A stretch of DNA of 64,000 nt from Chitinophaga polysaccharea (GTDB lineage Bacteria; Bacteroidota; Bacteroidia; Chitinophagales; Chitinophagaceae). Location: NCBI RefSeq assembly GCF_902150045.1, contig NZ_CABFVU010000002.1, forward strand, positions 186,001 through 250,000. The letters run 5' to 3'. The position numbers and the translations under genes are program-made. Below the pieces are notes generated by a model. The model had not been told where the DNA came from. It made no database searches and was given only the letters and a program-made list of their open reading frames with translations. Shown in pieces: positions 36,695 through 46,171 of this stretch; within the stretch, counting starts at the first letter, position 1; the number at the start of each line of letters is the position of its first letter.

Positions 36695-36725
36695 TTGGTA
36701 AATGCTATTTCTTGACTTACTTTTG
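36695..36725 (+). promoter_or_regulatory. Bacteroidota-type promoter of rplS
   Basis: TTG (36695-36697), 20 bases, then TACTTTTG (36718-36725) match the consensus. The rplS ATG follows 22 bp later. Confidence 0.8.
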
Positions 36726-36747
36726 CACTCCCATAAATATTTGAAAG

Positions 36748-37095
36748 ATGAACGCAATTTCGTTTGTTCACGAACAACTGACAGCTAACAAACAGTACCC
36801 GAAGTTTAAAGCAGGCGACAACGTCACTGTCAACTATAAAATCGTGGAAGGTAATAAAGAAAGGATCCAGTCCTTTAAAGGTGATGTGTTGAAAATCCAG
36901 GGTACAGGATCAACAATGTCTTTCACTGTTAGAAAAATTTCTGATGGCATTGGTGTGGAAAGACTGTTTCCGCTTTACTCCCCTCATATCGATGGTATCG
37001 TGTTGAACAAGGTGGGTAAGGTAAGAAGAGCTAAGCTTTACTACCTGCGCGAACGTGCTGGTAAGAAAGCCCGTATCAAAGAAAAAAGGGTTTAG
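36748..37095 (+). CDS. rplS: 50S ribosomal protein L19
   Basis: L19 sits at the 30S-50S interface. The 115-aa product has the typical [22 protein letters not shown], the [24 protein letters not shown] core and the basic C-terminus [11 protein letters not shown]. It has its own promoter and terminator. Confidence 0.98.
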   Translation: MNAISFVHEQLTANKQYPKFKAGDNVTVNYKIVEGNKERIQSFKGDVLKIQGTGSTMSFTVRKISDGIGVERLFPLYSPHIDGIVLNKVGKVRRAKLYYLRERAGKKARIKEKRV

Positions 37096-37116
37096 TATAC
37101 ATACAGGGAAATTTGT

Positions 37117-37150
37117 TAAAAGCGGGACCATTACCGGTGCCGCTTTTTTC
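37117..37150 (+). terminator. rho-independent terminator after rplS
   Basis: AAAAGCGG..ACC pairs with GGT..CCGCTTTTTT around ATTACC, with a T-run. It lies 22 bp after the rplS stop. Confidence 0.8.
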
Positions 37151-37256
37151 GTGTGCTTAAAATGGTATTAAAACTACGGCAGGATAGCCTGTAAACGGTG
37201 AAAAAGCCGATTATATCTGCTATCTTTGTTGACTGAACTTATAAACACTTGAGAAG

Positions 37257-37538
37257 ATGACTGCTGTTTTTTTTAAATCATCATTTTTGATCCTTCAGGA
37301 TATTGGTATGTCTGAACTGTTGCTGATTGCCGTAGTAGTATTGCTGCTTTTCGGAGGTAAAAAAATCCCCGAATTAATGCGTGGCCTCGGTAAAGGTATC
37401 CGCGAGTTCAATGACGCAAAGAACAATGTGCGTCAGGAAATCGAAGAAGGAATGAGGGAAAAACCTGTTCAGGCAGCACCAGCTACTACAGATGCACCTC
37501 ATACCAGCACTGAAGACGCAACACTGCCAAAAGCATAA
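37257..37538 (+). CDS. tatA: twin-arginine translocase subunit TatA/TatB
   Basis: The 93-aa protein has a single membrane helix ([15 protein letters not shown]) followed by the hinge [20 protein letters not shown] and an amphipathic helix, then an unstructured tail. TatA oligomers form the export path for folded proteins. An internal ATG (residue 18, MSELLLI) could be an alternative start; the N-terminal 17 residues are hydrophobic and unusual. No tatC is near. A TATCTTTG element at 37221-37228 is a probable -7 box. gatA follows after 60 bp. Confidence 0.9.
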   Translation: MTAVFFKSSFLILQDIGMSELLLIAVVVLLLFGGKKIPELMRGLGKGIREFNDAKNNVRQEIEEGMREKPVQAAPATTDAPHTSTEDATLPKA

Positions 37539-37598
37539 ACTGTAGCCAACTCCCGCTAAGGAGTTATCCTGATTAATTTAATTTTAACTGGTTTAGTC

Positions 37599-39044
37599 TT
37601 GTCTGAATTCAGCAGTATAATCACTTTCCATAAAGCATTATACGCCGGCAGCACAAGCTGTACGGAGAGGGTACGCTATTACCTCAGCCGTATAGCTCAG
37701 TTAAAGCACTTGAATGCCTTCCTGGAAGTGTATGAAGAGGAAGCCCTGGAAAAAGCACGCGAGCTTGATACCCGCCTTAAAAACGGGGAAAAGCTGGGCG
37801 CTCTTGCAGGCGTGGTGATAGGTATTAAAGATGTGATCTGCTATAAAGGCCATAATGTAAGCGCCGCTTCCCATATACTGGAAGGGTTTAATTCCCTGTT
37901 TTCTGCCACTGCTGTAGAAAGATTGCTGGCGGAAGATGCTATCATCATCGGTGACCTGAACTGCGATGAATTCGCTATGGGATCTACCAATGAAAACTCT
38001 GCCTATGGCCCTACCCTGAACGCACTGGATAATACCCGCGTCCCCGGAGGATCTTCAGGAGGCTCAGCCGTAGCAGTACAGGCGGATCTTTGCCAGGTAA
38101 GTCTTGGCAGCGATACAGGCGGCTCTGTTCGCCAGCCGGCCGACTTCTGCGGTATTATTGGCCTGAAACCGACCTATGGCCGGATCTCCCGCTACGGCCT
38201 CATCGCTTATGCCTCCTCATTTGACCAGATTGGCATTTTTGGCAAGGATATTGCCGATGTGGCGGCAGTTCTACAGGTAATTGCTGGTCCGGATGAATTC
38301 GATAGCACCGCATCCCGGAAAGAAGTACCGGATTATAAAGCACTCCTGGAGAACAATAAAACATTCAATTTTGCGTATTTAAGGGATGCACAGTACCACG
38401 AAGGACTGGACGCAGAAATGAAGAACGGCTATATTGATTTCTTTGAAAGTTTACAAACTCTGGGTCATACGGTATCAGGAAAAAGTTTTGAATACCTCGA
38501 CCATGTAGTTCCGGCATATTATGTACTCACTACAGCAGAGGCTTCCTCCAATTTATCCCGCTATGATGGGGTAAAATATGGACACAGAACCCCTGAGAAA
38601 AACCTGGATCTGACAGAATTTTACAAAAAAAGTAGATCCGAAGGGTTCGGAAAAGAGGTAAAACGTCGTATATTACTGGGGACTTTTGTGCTGAGTGCAG
38701 GCTATTATGATGCTTACTATACTAAGGCACAACAGGTTAGACGTCTTGTAACCGAAAAACTCAACGATATATTAGAAGAATACGACGCCATTTTAATGCC
38801 AACTGTGCCAACCACAGCATTTAAATTAGGGGAGAAAACAGACGACCCTATTGCCATGTACCTGGCTGATATTTATACGGTACTGGCAAATCTGGCAGGG
38901 GTTCCGGCTATATCCGTTCCCTTGTACCGGCATTCAAACGGAATGCCATATGGTGTACAGATCATCACAAAGAAGTTTAGCGAAGCAAACTTGTTACACA
39001 TAGCGCATCAATTGATGGCTAAGGAACAGGTTACTGTTGTTTAA
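37599..39044 (+). CDS. gatA: aspartyl/glutamyl-tRNA amidotransferase subunit A
   Basis: GatA releases ammonia from glutamine for conversion of Glu-tRNA(Gln) to Gln-tRNA(Gln). The 481-aa amidase-signature protein has the catalytic Lys in VIGIKDVICYKGH, the cis-Ser in VPGGSSGGSAVAV, and the nucleophile Ser in SDTGGSVRQPA. I take the TTG at 37599 as start (LSEFSSIITFHKAL, read as Met), because no ATG lies near and the N-terminus matches the family. gatB and gatC are not in the window. Confidence 0.95.
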   Translation: MSEFSSIITFHKALYAGSTSCTERVRYYLSRIAQLKHLNAFLEVYEEEALEKARELDTRLKNGEKLGALAGVVIGIKDVICYKGHNVSAASHILEGFNSLFSATAVERLLAEDAIIIGDLNCDEFAMGSTNENSAYGPTLNALDNTRVPGGSSGGSAVAVQADLCQVSLGSDTGGSVRQPADFCGIIGLKPTYGRISRYGLIAYASSFDQIGIFGKDIADVAAVLQVIAGPDEFDSTASRKEVPDYKALLENNKTFNFAYLRDAQYHEGLDAEMKNGYIDFFESLQTLGHTVSGKSFEYLDHVVPAYYVLTTAEASSNLSRYDGVKYGHRTPEKNLDLTEFYKKSRSEGFGKEVKRRILLGTFVLSAGYYDAYYTKAQQVRRLVTEKLNDILEEYDAILMPTVPTTAFKLGEKTDDPIAMYLADIYTVLANLAGVPAISVPLYRHSNGMPYGVQIITKKFSEANLLHIAHQLMAKEQVTVV

Positions 39045-39054
39045 AATAAATTGT

Positions 39055-40335
39055 ATGAGAAAAATCTTTTTACTACTGCTGTTGCCAGCAATAAGTTTAG
39101 TGAGTGTGAGTGCAATGGGAGGCAATAGCAATCCTAAAGAGATGGCGTATCCGCCGGTATTTTCCCCGGATACCTCTGTAGTAAAGCTGAATCACAAGGT
39201 ACGTTTACCAAAAGATACAGCTGTACTGCCATCACCAACATCCGTGGCAGTGAAAAAAGCCGCTCAAAGCCTGCCTAATACCATTCGCAGCGCGAAAGTG
39301 TATGAACAGATCAACAACAACCTGGTTGCCGGTTACGTGAGTAACTATGCCACCCGGTATAGCCAGCATCTGCAAATCATGATCGATAAAGGACAACCTT
39401 ATTTCAATATGATTGAAAAGGTGTTCCGCGATAATGGTATCCCGGAGGAAATGAAATACCTCGCTGTAATCGAATCCAGCTTTAATACCAACGCCCGCTC
39501 GAGGGTGGGTGCAGTAGGTGCCTGGCAGTTTATGGCCGGAACCGCCCGTATCTTTGGTTTAAGCGTAGGTAAGAAAATAGACGAAAGAAAGGATTTCTAT
39601 AAATCTACCCTGGCTGCTGCCCAGTTCCTGAACCAGCTGTACGCACAGTTCGACGACTGGTTACTGGTGGTAGCTGCTTACAATTGCGGCGCAGGTGGTG
39701 TACAACGCGCTATCAAAGCCAGCGGACGTACCGATTTCTGGGGCATGCAATATTTCCTGCCTGCCGAATCTCGTAATCATGTGTACAAATTCATCGCTAC
39801 AGGATATATTCTTGACAGGTTCAATAACTTCTTCGGTGTAAGCGACGATAACTCCATCACCGTAAATGTACCCGTAGCAGATAACCTCTCCGCGCCGGTG
39901 GCAAGAGGCCCTTTAACAGAAGATGAAATTTTCAGCACTGTTGAAATTAACGTAACTGGTAAATACCGCCTGGAAGCTATCGCAAAGAAACTGGATATGA
40001 ACCTGGCAGAACTGGACCGCTTTAACCCAGGCTTTGCCAAAGCAATGGCCAGTGCCGAAAATAATTACGACCTGCGCATCCCGAAAGAAAAGATGAAGCA
40101 GTTCATGGCGGAAAAAGACGAAATGCTGAAAGAATCAGTACAGATGACACTGGACGATAAAGCTGTGGGTGTGGATAAATCCAAATTCCCGCCGCCGGTG
40201 AAAATGGCTGACAAGAACGCTGCCGCAAAGAAAGCAACTACTACCAGCACCAAAAAGCACTACACTTCTAAAAAGCATCATTATACTGCTAAGAAGAAGA
40301 CCACTGCTAAGAAAAGAACTACCACCAAAAAATAA
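39055..40335 (+). CDS. MltD-like membrane-bound lytic murein transglycosylase
   Basis: This enzyme cleaves peptidoglycan glycan strands, forming anhydro-muropeptides. The ATG at 39055 gives a signal peptide (MRKIFLLLLLPAISLVSVSA). The lysozyme-like SLT domain spans about residues 105-260 with catalytic Glu140 in LAVIESSFNTNARS, then GAVGAWQFMAGTAR and VAAYNCGAGGVQRA. A diverged LysM-like region follows (YRLEAIAKKLDMNLAELDRFNPG). The C-terminus is a Lys/Thr/His-rich tail that may bind the wall or DNA non-specifically. It begins 10 bp after gatA, so the two are co-transcribed. Confidence 0.93.
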   Translation: MRKIFLLLLLPAISLVSVSAMGGNSNPKEMAYPPVFSPDTSVVKLNHKVRLPKDTAVLPSPTSVAVKKAAQSLPNTIRSAKVYEQINNNLVAGYVSNYATRYSQHLQIMIDKGQPYFNMIEKVFRDNGIPEEMKYLAVIESSFNTNARSRVGAVGAWQFMAGTARIFGLSVGKKIDERKDFYKSTLAAAQFLNQLYAQFDDWLLVVAAYNCGAGGVQRAIKASGRTDFWGMQYFLPAESRNHVYKFIATGYILDRFNNFFGVSDDNSITVNVPVADNLSAPVARGPLTEDEIFSTVEINVTGKYRLEAIAKKLDMNLAELDRFNPGFAKAMASAENNYDLRIPKEKMKQFMAEKDEMLKESVQMTLDDKAVGVDKSKFPPPVKMADKNAAAKKATTTSTKKHYTSKKHHYTAKKKTTAKKRTTTKK

Positions 40336-40360
40336 CCACCCGGAAGGGTATACGAAATAA

Positions 40361-40398
40361 AAAGAGAGACCGCTGATCATCAGCGGTCTCTCTTTTTT
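40361..40398. terminator. strong bidirectional terminator
   Basis: AAAGAGAGACCGCTGATCAT pairs with its continuation CAGCGGTCTCTCTTTTTT. The stem has about 15 bp, between the converging transglycosylase and antiporter genes. Confidence 0.92.
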
Positions 40399-40410
40399 AA
40401 TTAGATTATA

Positions 40411-41823
40411 CTAGGTGGTCAGCAAGCCCCTGCGTCTTTCACTGAAAGCCACCAGGTCAAGCAACGGCCCAGTCATAAAGGTGGTGGCCAATGCCATCAA
40501 TACCAGCATAGCGAATATTTCAGGGGATAAAATGCCAAGATCGAATCCTATATTCAATACTACCAGCTCCATGAGCCCGCGGGTATTCATCAATGCCCCG
40601 ATGGAAACAGACTGGCGCCAGCTCTGGCCTATTAACCGCGCTGTAATAGTACTGCCGCCAAATTTCCCTGTAACCGCTACCAGCATGATCATTCCGGCTA
40701 CTACCCACAAATCCCCCTGGTTCAACAACCCGATATGTGTTCTTAAACCGGTAAATACAAAGAAAATAGGGAGTAACAGCAGCACGCTCACATCTTCCAG
40801 CTTATCTGTCAGCAATTGCCTGATAGGAGTACCATGTGGCATGATCACTCCCGCCAGGAATGCGCCAAACAAAGCATGAATACCAATTACCTCCGCTGCC
40901 CAGGCAGATATCAGCAGCATGAAAAATACCAGCGATACAGCCGCCTTCGGGTTGCCTTTCGCCATCTGTAACTGTATAACCCGGTTCAACCAGGGCCTGA
41001 CCAGCAACAGCATCACTGCTACAAATACAATCGCCAGCAAAATGGTGACCAATGCACTGATAAGCCCGCCGGCATTTACAATAGCTACTACTACCGCCAG
41101 GATACACCACGCTGTAATATCATCTGCTGCGGCGCAGGTGATGGCTATAATGCCGAGGGGAGTATGGGTAAGTTTCCGTTCCTGTACAATACGCGCCAGT
41201 ACCGGGAAAGCGGTAATACTCATCGCAATACCCATAAACAATGCGAAAGATAAAAAACTCACATTGGCGGGCGCAAAGCGGGTGAAAAGGAAATAGGCCA
41301 GCCAAACACCAAGAAAAAAAGGAATGATAATACTTGCATGACTGATCATTACCGCATCGTGGGCTTTATTCCTGATTTTACTCAGATCCAGCTCCATCCC
41401 TACAATAAACATAAAGAAGGCAAGCCCTATCTGGCTGAGGAACTGCAGGCTTTTCAACGATTCCACCGGGAACAAAAAGCCAGAAAAGGAAGGGGCTACC
41501 CAACCCAGCAGGGAAGGGCCCAGTAATACGCCGGCAATGATCTCGCCCACTACAGCAGGCTGTCTCAGCTTATTGGCCAGGATCCCGAATGCACGCGCCG
41601 CCAGCATGATCAGGATGATTTGCAGCAGCAGCAATCCCAGCGGGTGTTTCAGGTTGTCGAGATAACGCCACCAGCTGTCAGCCACAGTGCCCGCCGTTAC
41701 CGGTGCGGGTGTAGCAACAGCATGCATGGTCATCGGCAAAGATTGTCCCTTCTGCAGTATCACCCAGATCAGGACCCCGAAAATGCCAATGATCGCCGGG
41801 TACCATAAAAAGCGCTTATTCAT
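40411..41823 (-). CDS. CPA2-family cation/proton antiporter
   Basis: The 470-aa polytopic protein has about 13 membrane helices. It matches the Na+(K+)/H+ exchanger domain of the KefB/GerN group. Recognisable parts are QPAVVGEIIAGVLLGPSLLG, GLAFFMFIVGMELDL and TCAAADDITAWCILA, where the DD/ADD centre is the ion-binding site. There is no C-terminal TrkA domain. An N-terminal extra helix and linker precede the core. The cation cannot be named from sequence alone. Confidence 0.92.
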   Translation of the reverse strand: MNKRFLWYPAIIGIFGVLIWVILQKGQSLPMTMHAVATPAPVTAGTVADSWWRYLDNLKHPLGLLLLQIILIMLAARAFGILANKLRQPAVVGEIIAGVLLGPSLLGWVAPSFSGFLFPVESLKSLQFLSQIGLAFFMFIVGMELDLSKIRNKAHDAVMISHASIIIPFFLGVWLAYFLFTRFAPANVSFLSFALFMGIAMSITAFPVLARIVQERKLTHTPLGIIAITCAAADDITAWCILAVVVAIVNAGGLISALVTILLAIVFVAVMLLLVRPWLNRVIQLQMAKGNPKAAVSLVFFMLLISAWAAEVIGIHALFGAFLAGVIMPHGTPIRQLLTDKLEDVSVLLLLPIFFVFTGLRTHIGLLNQGDLWVVAGMIMLVAVTGKFGGSTITARLIGQSWRQSVSIGALMNTRGLMELVVLNIGFDLGILSPEIFAMLVLMALATTFMTGPLLDLVAFSERRRGLLTT

Positions 41824-41863
41824 GACAGGAAATATTAATGGTTAACTGCAAGATATAAAAAAG

Positions 41864-41937
41864 CAAAAAGCTATTACAGGGATGGCCCGCTGTGGCAGAT
41901 TAAATCCTGCATGCGGTGGTCGCTGTAATAGCTTTTT
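41864..41937. terminator. long-loop hairpin after pgk
   Basis: CAAAAAGCTATTACAG (41864-41879) pairs with CTGTAATAGCTTTTT (41923-41937). A GC-rich region inside can fold further. It lies between the antiporter start and the pgk stop and most likely ends pgk transcription. Its arms resemble those of the hairpin at 3474-3546. Confidence 0.7.
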
Positions 41938-41957
41938 AATAAATATCAACTGGTTGC

Positions 41958-43151
41958 TTAGCCGATAGCTGCAATTCCAGGCAGTTCTTTTCCTTCAAAG
42001 AACTCCAGTAATGCGCCACCACCGGTTGAAACATAACTTACTTTATCTGCAATGCCGAACTGGTTTACAGCAGCTACGGAGTCGCCGCCGCCCACCAGGG
42101 AGAATGCACCTTTGGCAGTGGCTGTTACAATCGCTTCAGCTACGCCTTTGGTACCAGCCTGGAACGCAGCCATTTCGAATACGCCCATAGGTCCGTTCCA
42201 TAAAATGGTTTTGGATGCGGCAATGGTTTCGCCGAAAAGCGCTACCGACTTAGGTCCTATGTCGAGGCCCATCCATCCTGCAGGGATATTGTCGTTGGAA
42301 ACCACCTGGGTATTTGCATCAGCGGCAAATTTATCTGCAGCCACAGAGTCTACAGGCAACAACAGCTGCACGCCTTTTTCTTTAGCTTTGGCCACCAGCT
42401 CATTGGCCAGGTCCAGCTTATCATTTTCGCAGAGGGAGCTGCCAATTTCCTTGCCCTGGGCTTTCAGGAAGGTGTAAGCCATACCGCCGCCAATGATCAG
42501 GTTATTGGCACGGTCCATCAGGGTTTCGATGATGAGGATCTTGTCGCTCACTTTGGCGCCGCCCAGTATAGCGGTAAACGGAGAGGCTGCATCGTTCAGC
42601 ACCTTCTGTGCGCTGTTTACCTCGGCTTCCATCAGCAAACCGAACATACGGTTTTCAGGAGCAAAGTATTGTGCAATTACGGCAGTAGAAGCGTGGGCGC
42701 GGTGGGCAGTACCAAAGGCGTCATTCACATAAACATCTCCCAGTTTGGACAGCTGTTCAGCAAAGGAGGCATCGCCTTTTTCCTCTGCTTTGTGAAAACG
42801 AAGGTTTTCCAGCAACAGTACTTCTCCCATCTGCAGATCTGCCGCAGCTTTTTCAGCCACAGGGCCAACACAGTCTTCCGCAAACTTCACGGTAGCGCCG
42901 TTCAGTAAGGAAATAAGGTGGTATACCAGGTGCTTTAAGGAATATTTATCAGTAGGGCCATCTTTCGGGCGCCCCAGGTGCGACATCAGGATAACAGCAC
43001 CGCCATCTTTCAGGATTTTCTGGATAGTGGGCACGGCTGCACGCATGCGGTTATCATCGGTGATTTCGAACTTGTTGTTCAGAGGAACGTTGAAGTCCAC
43101 GCGGATCAAGGCTTTGCGGCCATTAAAGTTATAGTCGGAAAATTTACTCAT
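41958..43151 (-). CDS. pgk: phosphoglycerate kinase
   Basis: Pgk transfers phosphate from 1,3-bisphosphoglycerate to ADP in glycolysis. The ATG at 43151 ([20 protein letters not shown]) gives 397 aa; the frame is open to 43241 but the extension is not family-like. Signatures are [31 protein letters not shown], and the nucleotide-site segment NGPMGVFEM with [10 protein letters not shown]. It lies about 160 bp downstream of gap on the same strand, the usual glycolytic pairing. Confidence 0.98.
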   Translation of the reverse strand: MSKFSDYNFNGRKALIRVDFNVPLNNKFEITDDNRMRAAVPTIQKILKDGGAVILMSHLGRPKDGPTDKYSLKHLVYHLISLLNGATVKFAEDCVGPVAEKAAADLQMGEVLLLENLRFHKAEEKGDASFAEQLSKLGDVYVNDAFGTAHRAHASTAVIAQYFAPENRMFGLLMEAEVNSAQKVLNDAASPFTAILGGAKVSDKILIIETLMDRANNLIIGGGMAYTFLKAQGKEIGSSLCENDKLDLANELVAKAKEKGVQLLLPVDSVAADKFAADANTQVVSNDNIPAGWMGLDIGPKSVALFGETIAASKTILWNGPMGVFEMAAFQAGTKGVAEAIVTATAKGAFSLVGGGDSVAAVNQFGIADKVSYVSTGGGALLEFFEGKELPGIAAIG

Positions 43152-43308
43152 AATGTATCGATTTAAGATAACGGGGAGTGGTAAAATAAAAAACCGCGGT
43201 CCAACAGCACAAAGCGGTATATAGCCGGATAATCTGGCCAATCGCTGCTATGGTGTAGTTCCGCGGAATTTAAATACTCCCGGCCTGCATCGGGAGTACT
43301 GTATATAA

Positions 43309-44325
43309 TTATTTGCTGATCAAACCGGCAAAGTACTTCACAGTACGAACCAGCTGTGATACATAGCTCATTTCGTTATCGTACCAGGAAACGGTTTTAA
43401 CCATCTGGTGCTCGCCCACAGTAAGAACCCTGGTTTGAGTAGCATCAAACAGGGAACCGAAATGGATACCGATGATGTCAGAGCTTACAATTTCATCTTC
43501 GGTATAACCGAAAGATTCGTTGGAAGCAGCTTTCATGGCAGCGTTTACCTCGTCGGCAGTTACTTTTTTATTGAGAATGGTAGTCAGCTCAGTTAAGGAA
43601 CCGGTAATTGTAGGAACACGTTGTGCGCTACCATCCAGTTTGCCTTTCAGCTCAGGCAGTACCAGGCCGATAGCTTTTGCAGCACCGGTACTGTTAGGTA
43701 CGATGTTGGCAGCAGCAGCACGAGCGCGGCGCAGGTCACCTTTTGGATGCGGAGCATCCAGGGTATTCTGGTCGTTGGTGTAAGCATGAACAGTGGTCAT
43801 TAAACCGGTAGCAATACCGAATTTGTCTTGCAGAACCTTAGCCATCGGAGCCAGGCAGTTGGTGGTGCAGGAAGCGCAGGAGATAACAGTTTCGCTGCCA
43901 TCCAGGATTTCGTGGTTAACGTTGAAAACGATCGTTTTCAGATCACCGGTAGCCGGAGCGGAAATAACAACACGTTTAGCGCCCGCAGTCAGGTGAGCCG
44001 CAGCTTTATCCCTGTCAGCAAAGAAACCTGTACATTCGATCACAACATCGATGTCGTGCTCTTTCCAGGGAATTTGAGACGGATCTCTCTGTGCATATAT
44101 TTTCACATCTTCACCGTTCACATTGATTGCGTTTTCGGAATGCTTAACGTCTGCATCGAATCTACCCTGTGCTGAATCATATTTCAGCAAATGCGCCAGC
44201 ACATTGGGGCTGGTGAGGTCATTGATAGCTACCACATCAATGCCGGGCATTTTGTAAATCTGGCGGTATACCAAACGGCCGATACGACCGAAACCATTAA
44301 TACCAATTTTGAGAGTAGTTCCCAT
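43309..44325 (-). CDS. gap: glyceraldehyde-3-phosphate dehydrogenase
   Basis: This enzyme makes 1,3-bisphosphoglycerate with NAD+. From the ATG at 44325 ([20 protein letters not shown]) it is 338 aa. The NAD-binding GINGFGRIG and the catalytic Cys153 in [13 protein letters not shown] are clear, followed by [25 protein letters not shown] and [10 protein letters not shown] near the end. The frame is open to 44391, but that stretch holds the probable promoter. Pgk follows. Confidence 0.98.
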   Translation of the reverse strand: MGTTLKIGINGFGRIGRLVYRQIYKMPGIDVVAINDLTSPNVLAHLLKYDSAQGRFDADVKHSENAINVNGEDVKIYAQRDPSQIPWKEHDIDVVIECTGFFADRDKAAAHLTAGAKRVVISAPATGDLKTIVFNVNHEILDGSETVISCASCTTNCLAPMAKVLQDKFGIATGLMTTVHAYTNDQNTLDAPHPKGDLRRARAAAANIVPNSTGAAKAIGLVLPELKGKLDGSAQRVPTITGSLTELTTILNKKVTADEVNAAMKAASNESFGYTEDEIVSSDIIGIHFGSLFDATQTRVLTVGEHQMVKTVSWYDNEMSYVSQLVRTVKYFAGLISK

Positions 44326-44360
44326 TTTACATCGTGATTTGAGTATGAAAAAATCGAGAG

Positions 44361-44391
44361 CGAATTTACAATCAATACCCTTATTAATCAA
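44361..44391 (-). promoter_or_regulatory. probable promoter of gap
   Basis: On the minus strand TTG (44389-44391), 20 bases, then TAAATTCG (44361-44368) fit TTG-N20-TAnnTTTG with one mismatch. The gap ATG follows 35 bp downstream. Confidence 0.55.
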
Positions 44392-44418
44392 TATAATTTT
44401 AGGTTATGAAAATATTTT

Positions 44419-44448
44419 TTGGAAATATCAAATAAGATCATACTTTTG
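44419..44448 (+). promoter_or_regulatory. Bacteroidota-type promoter of tRNA-Glu copy 1
   Basis: TTG (44419-44421), 19 bases, then TACTTTTG (44441-44448) match the consensus. The tRNA begins 17 bp downstream. Confidence 0.8.
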
Positions 44449-44465
44449 CAATCCCAAAATGATAC

Positions 44466-44537
44466 GCCGCGTTGGTCAAGGGGTTAAGACGCCTCCCTTT
44501 CACGGAGGAGTCACGGGTTCGATTCCCGTACGTGGTA
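44466..44537 (+). tRNA. tRNA-Glu (anticodon TTC), copy 1
   Basis: The 72-nt sequence has acceptor GCCGCGT/ACGTGGT, D-arm GTCAAGGGGTTAAGAC, anticodon arm CCTCC-CTTTCAC-GGAGG and T-arm CGGGTTCGATTCCCG. CCA is not encoded. It differs from the copy at 53512 at nucleotides 45 and 58 only. Confidence 0.95.
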
Positions 44538-44541
44538 CAAG

Positions 44542-44578
44542 AAAAAGCTGCTAACATTATCTGTGTTAGCAGCTTTTT
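44542..44578 (+). terminator. terminator of tRNA-Glu copy 1
   Basis: AAAAAGCTGCTAACA (44542-44556) pairs with TGTTAGCAGCTTTTT (44564-44578) around a 7-base loop. Confidence 0.92.
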
Positions 44579-44654
44579 AGTTTATACGTTATCTGCCATT
44601 GAATGATTACCATATATGGGATCAAGTTGAAAAGTTGGGGGATGTCCATAAATT

Positions 44655-45503
44655 TTAAGCATAGAGTTTAGTTAATCTATAGAGAAAGAATTCTACATCC
44701 CGCACCCCTCGTAGTGCATTTCTAAAGGACTTTACTTTTGCATTGAATGATTCTGCCGCCGCATTGGTGGCTCTGTTGTTGAAGAAGTTGAGGATACCCA
44801 GATAATGAGTTCTGATAGTCCTGGCAACGGTCTTGAAGGATAAAATCCCCGCTTCCTCCACGTCATTATACCACAAAGCCAGCTTCTTAAATGCTTCTTC
44901 TTTACACTTACAATGTCTGTAAACCTCACCGAGTCGCAGGGATAGCTGGTAGGATTTATGAATAAGGGGGTAATGACTAAATAAAAGTTCCGCTCTCTGC
45001 TGCTGCTCTCTGGTCCATAGTCTGGGATGCTTAAATAGCAAGTATCGGCTTCTGGCCAGCAGCTGTTTAGCTGTATCGCCGTTAGCGAGCCTGACTGGCT
45101 CATACTTCATTGCGGCTCGTTTTGCCTGCTCGTATTCCAGATTCTCCTGTTCCAGGGCTTCCCAGCGATGCTTTATTCTGATTTCCTGTACCGCATCAAA
45201 AGCCAGGTGTTGCACATGGAAGCGATCTATCACCCGATGGGCGTTAGGGAAACAGGCTTTAACAGCGCTATTAAGGCTACCAGACATATCGATGGTAACT
45301 TCCTGTACCATCCTACGCAGGCGCTTAGGGATTTTAAACAGTATTTCTTTCAGAAATTCAGACTGAGTGCCCTTGATCATAGCCACTATTGAGCCTTTGC
45401 GCCCTTTGGCCAGCTTATTAGTGACAATTGTATACAGTTCTCCACTGGAAAAGGCTGTCTCGTCTATACTTAAAGCGGCACCAATGTTTTGTTCAAAAAG
45501 CAT
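44655..45503 (-). CDS. IS transposase, DDE catalytic part (ORF B), copy 1
   Basis: This frame carries the ISL3-type DDE catalytic core: LSIDETAFSSGELYTIVTNK (first Asp), then VTIDMSGSLNSAVKACFPNA with the second Asp, then VIDRFHVQHLAFDAV. The C-terminal NNRATNAAAESFNAKVKSFR has the final Glu. Counting from its first ATG (45503) it is 282 aa, but the frame stays open and protein-like up to 45647 (DYLDNHPISPVQLGHLYNVD), overlapping ORF A by 17 nt. It is therefore probably made as a fusion with ORF A by a +1 shift at TTTTTTAAAAGG. Confidence 0.9.
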   Translation of the reverse strand: MLFEQNIGAALSIDETAFSSGELYTIVTNKLAKGRKGSIVAMIKGTQSEFLKEILFKIPKRLRRMVQEVTIDMSGSLNSAVKACFPNAHRVIDRFHVQHLAFDAVQEIRIKHRWEALEQENLEYEQAKRAAMKYEPVRLANGDTAKQLLARSRYLLFKHPRLWTREQQQRAELLFSHYPLIHKSYQLSLRLGEVYRHCKCKEEAFKKLALWYNDVEEAGILSFKTVARTIRTHYLGILNFFNNRATNAAAESFNAKVKSFRNALRGVRDVEFFLYRLTKLYA

Positions 45504-45630
45504 CCATTCAGTAGCATGTTCTTTCTGCTCCCAACTGGAAAAATCACTTAAATGATGTTTGTATTGTTGCCCGAGTTGTTTACCGTCAACATTGTAAAGA
45601 TGGCCAAGTTGAACGGGGCTGATGGGGTGA

Positions 45631-45984
45631 TTATCTAAGTAGTCCTTTTAAAAAATAACCGAATTCCAATGTCATTCGCGTTCCTTTTTTCACTATTTCC
45701 CAATCTCTTGTTACTGTTTCTCCGGTGGCTACAACCTCCCACCGACGCCGCTTTACATATAAAGTAACCTTCTTTCTGCGGATAGGAAAATCCTGAACAG
45801 CAACGGGAGGAAGAAAGTCTTTGGCGTGAAGTTTTTTATGCTGATGCTCAGCTGGAACAATATTCTTTTCTTCTAAATAAATACTTATTTCAGTCTCACT
45901 TTGACAAGCATCAGCTATCTCGAAATAATATAAAATCCCTTCTGGTAGCAGAGCCTCGATCAGAAGGCTAAAATTCTTATCCAT
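45631..45984 (-). CDS. IS transposase N-terminal part (ORF A), copy 1
   Basis: The 117-aa basic protein matches the separate N-terminal region described for ISAon1-type transposases. It is expected to bind the inverted repeats. Features are LLPEGILYYFEIADACQ and a Lys/Arg-rich block RRKKVTLYVKRRRWEV. It ends GYFLKGLLR at a T6A4 run where the frame of ORF B can be entered by skipping one base. Confidence 0.85.
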   Translation of the reverse strand: MDKNFSLLIEALLPEGILYYFEIADACQSETEISIYLEEKNIVPAEHQHKKLHAKDFLPPVAVQDFPIRRKKVTLYVKRRRWEVVATGETVTRDWEIVKKGTRMTLEFGYFLKGLLR

Positions 45985-46171
45985 GGCTATTAATCTTAAT
46001 TGGGCGCAAAAAAACTATTTTTTATCCTATCCCCCAACTTTTCAACTTGATCCCATATATGGTGAATAGCGAAGTTGTACGTGTTAAATTCTTGCCCCGT
46101 TGCCGGTAACATTCTTCCCCCCTTTTCCTGTAAAAGCCTTAAATTAATGGTGGACTTTGACCATCATCCTT

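Larger units (their letters stand above)
44619..46053 (-). mobile_element. ISL3-like (ISAon1-type) insertion sequence, copy 1, 1435 bp
   Basis: The ends are perfect inverted repeats, GGATCAAGTTGAAAAGTTGG on the left and its complement on the right (at least 24 bp). The target duplication is CATATATG, present at 44611-44618 and 46054-46061; 8 bp is the ISL3-family size. Two reading frames on the minus strand encode the transposase. As far as I compared, the sequence is identical to copy 2 at 53684-55118. It begins 81 bp after the tRNA-Glu, just past that tRNA's terminator, with the transposase reading toward the tRNA. Confidence 0.95.
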
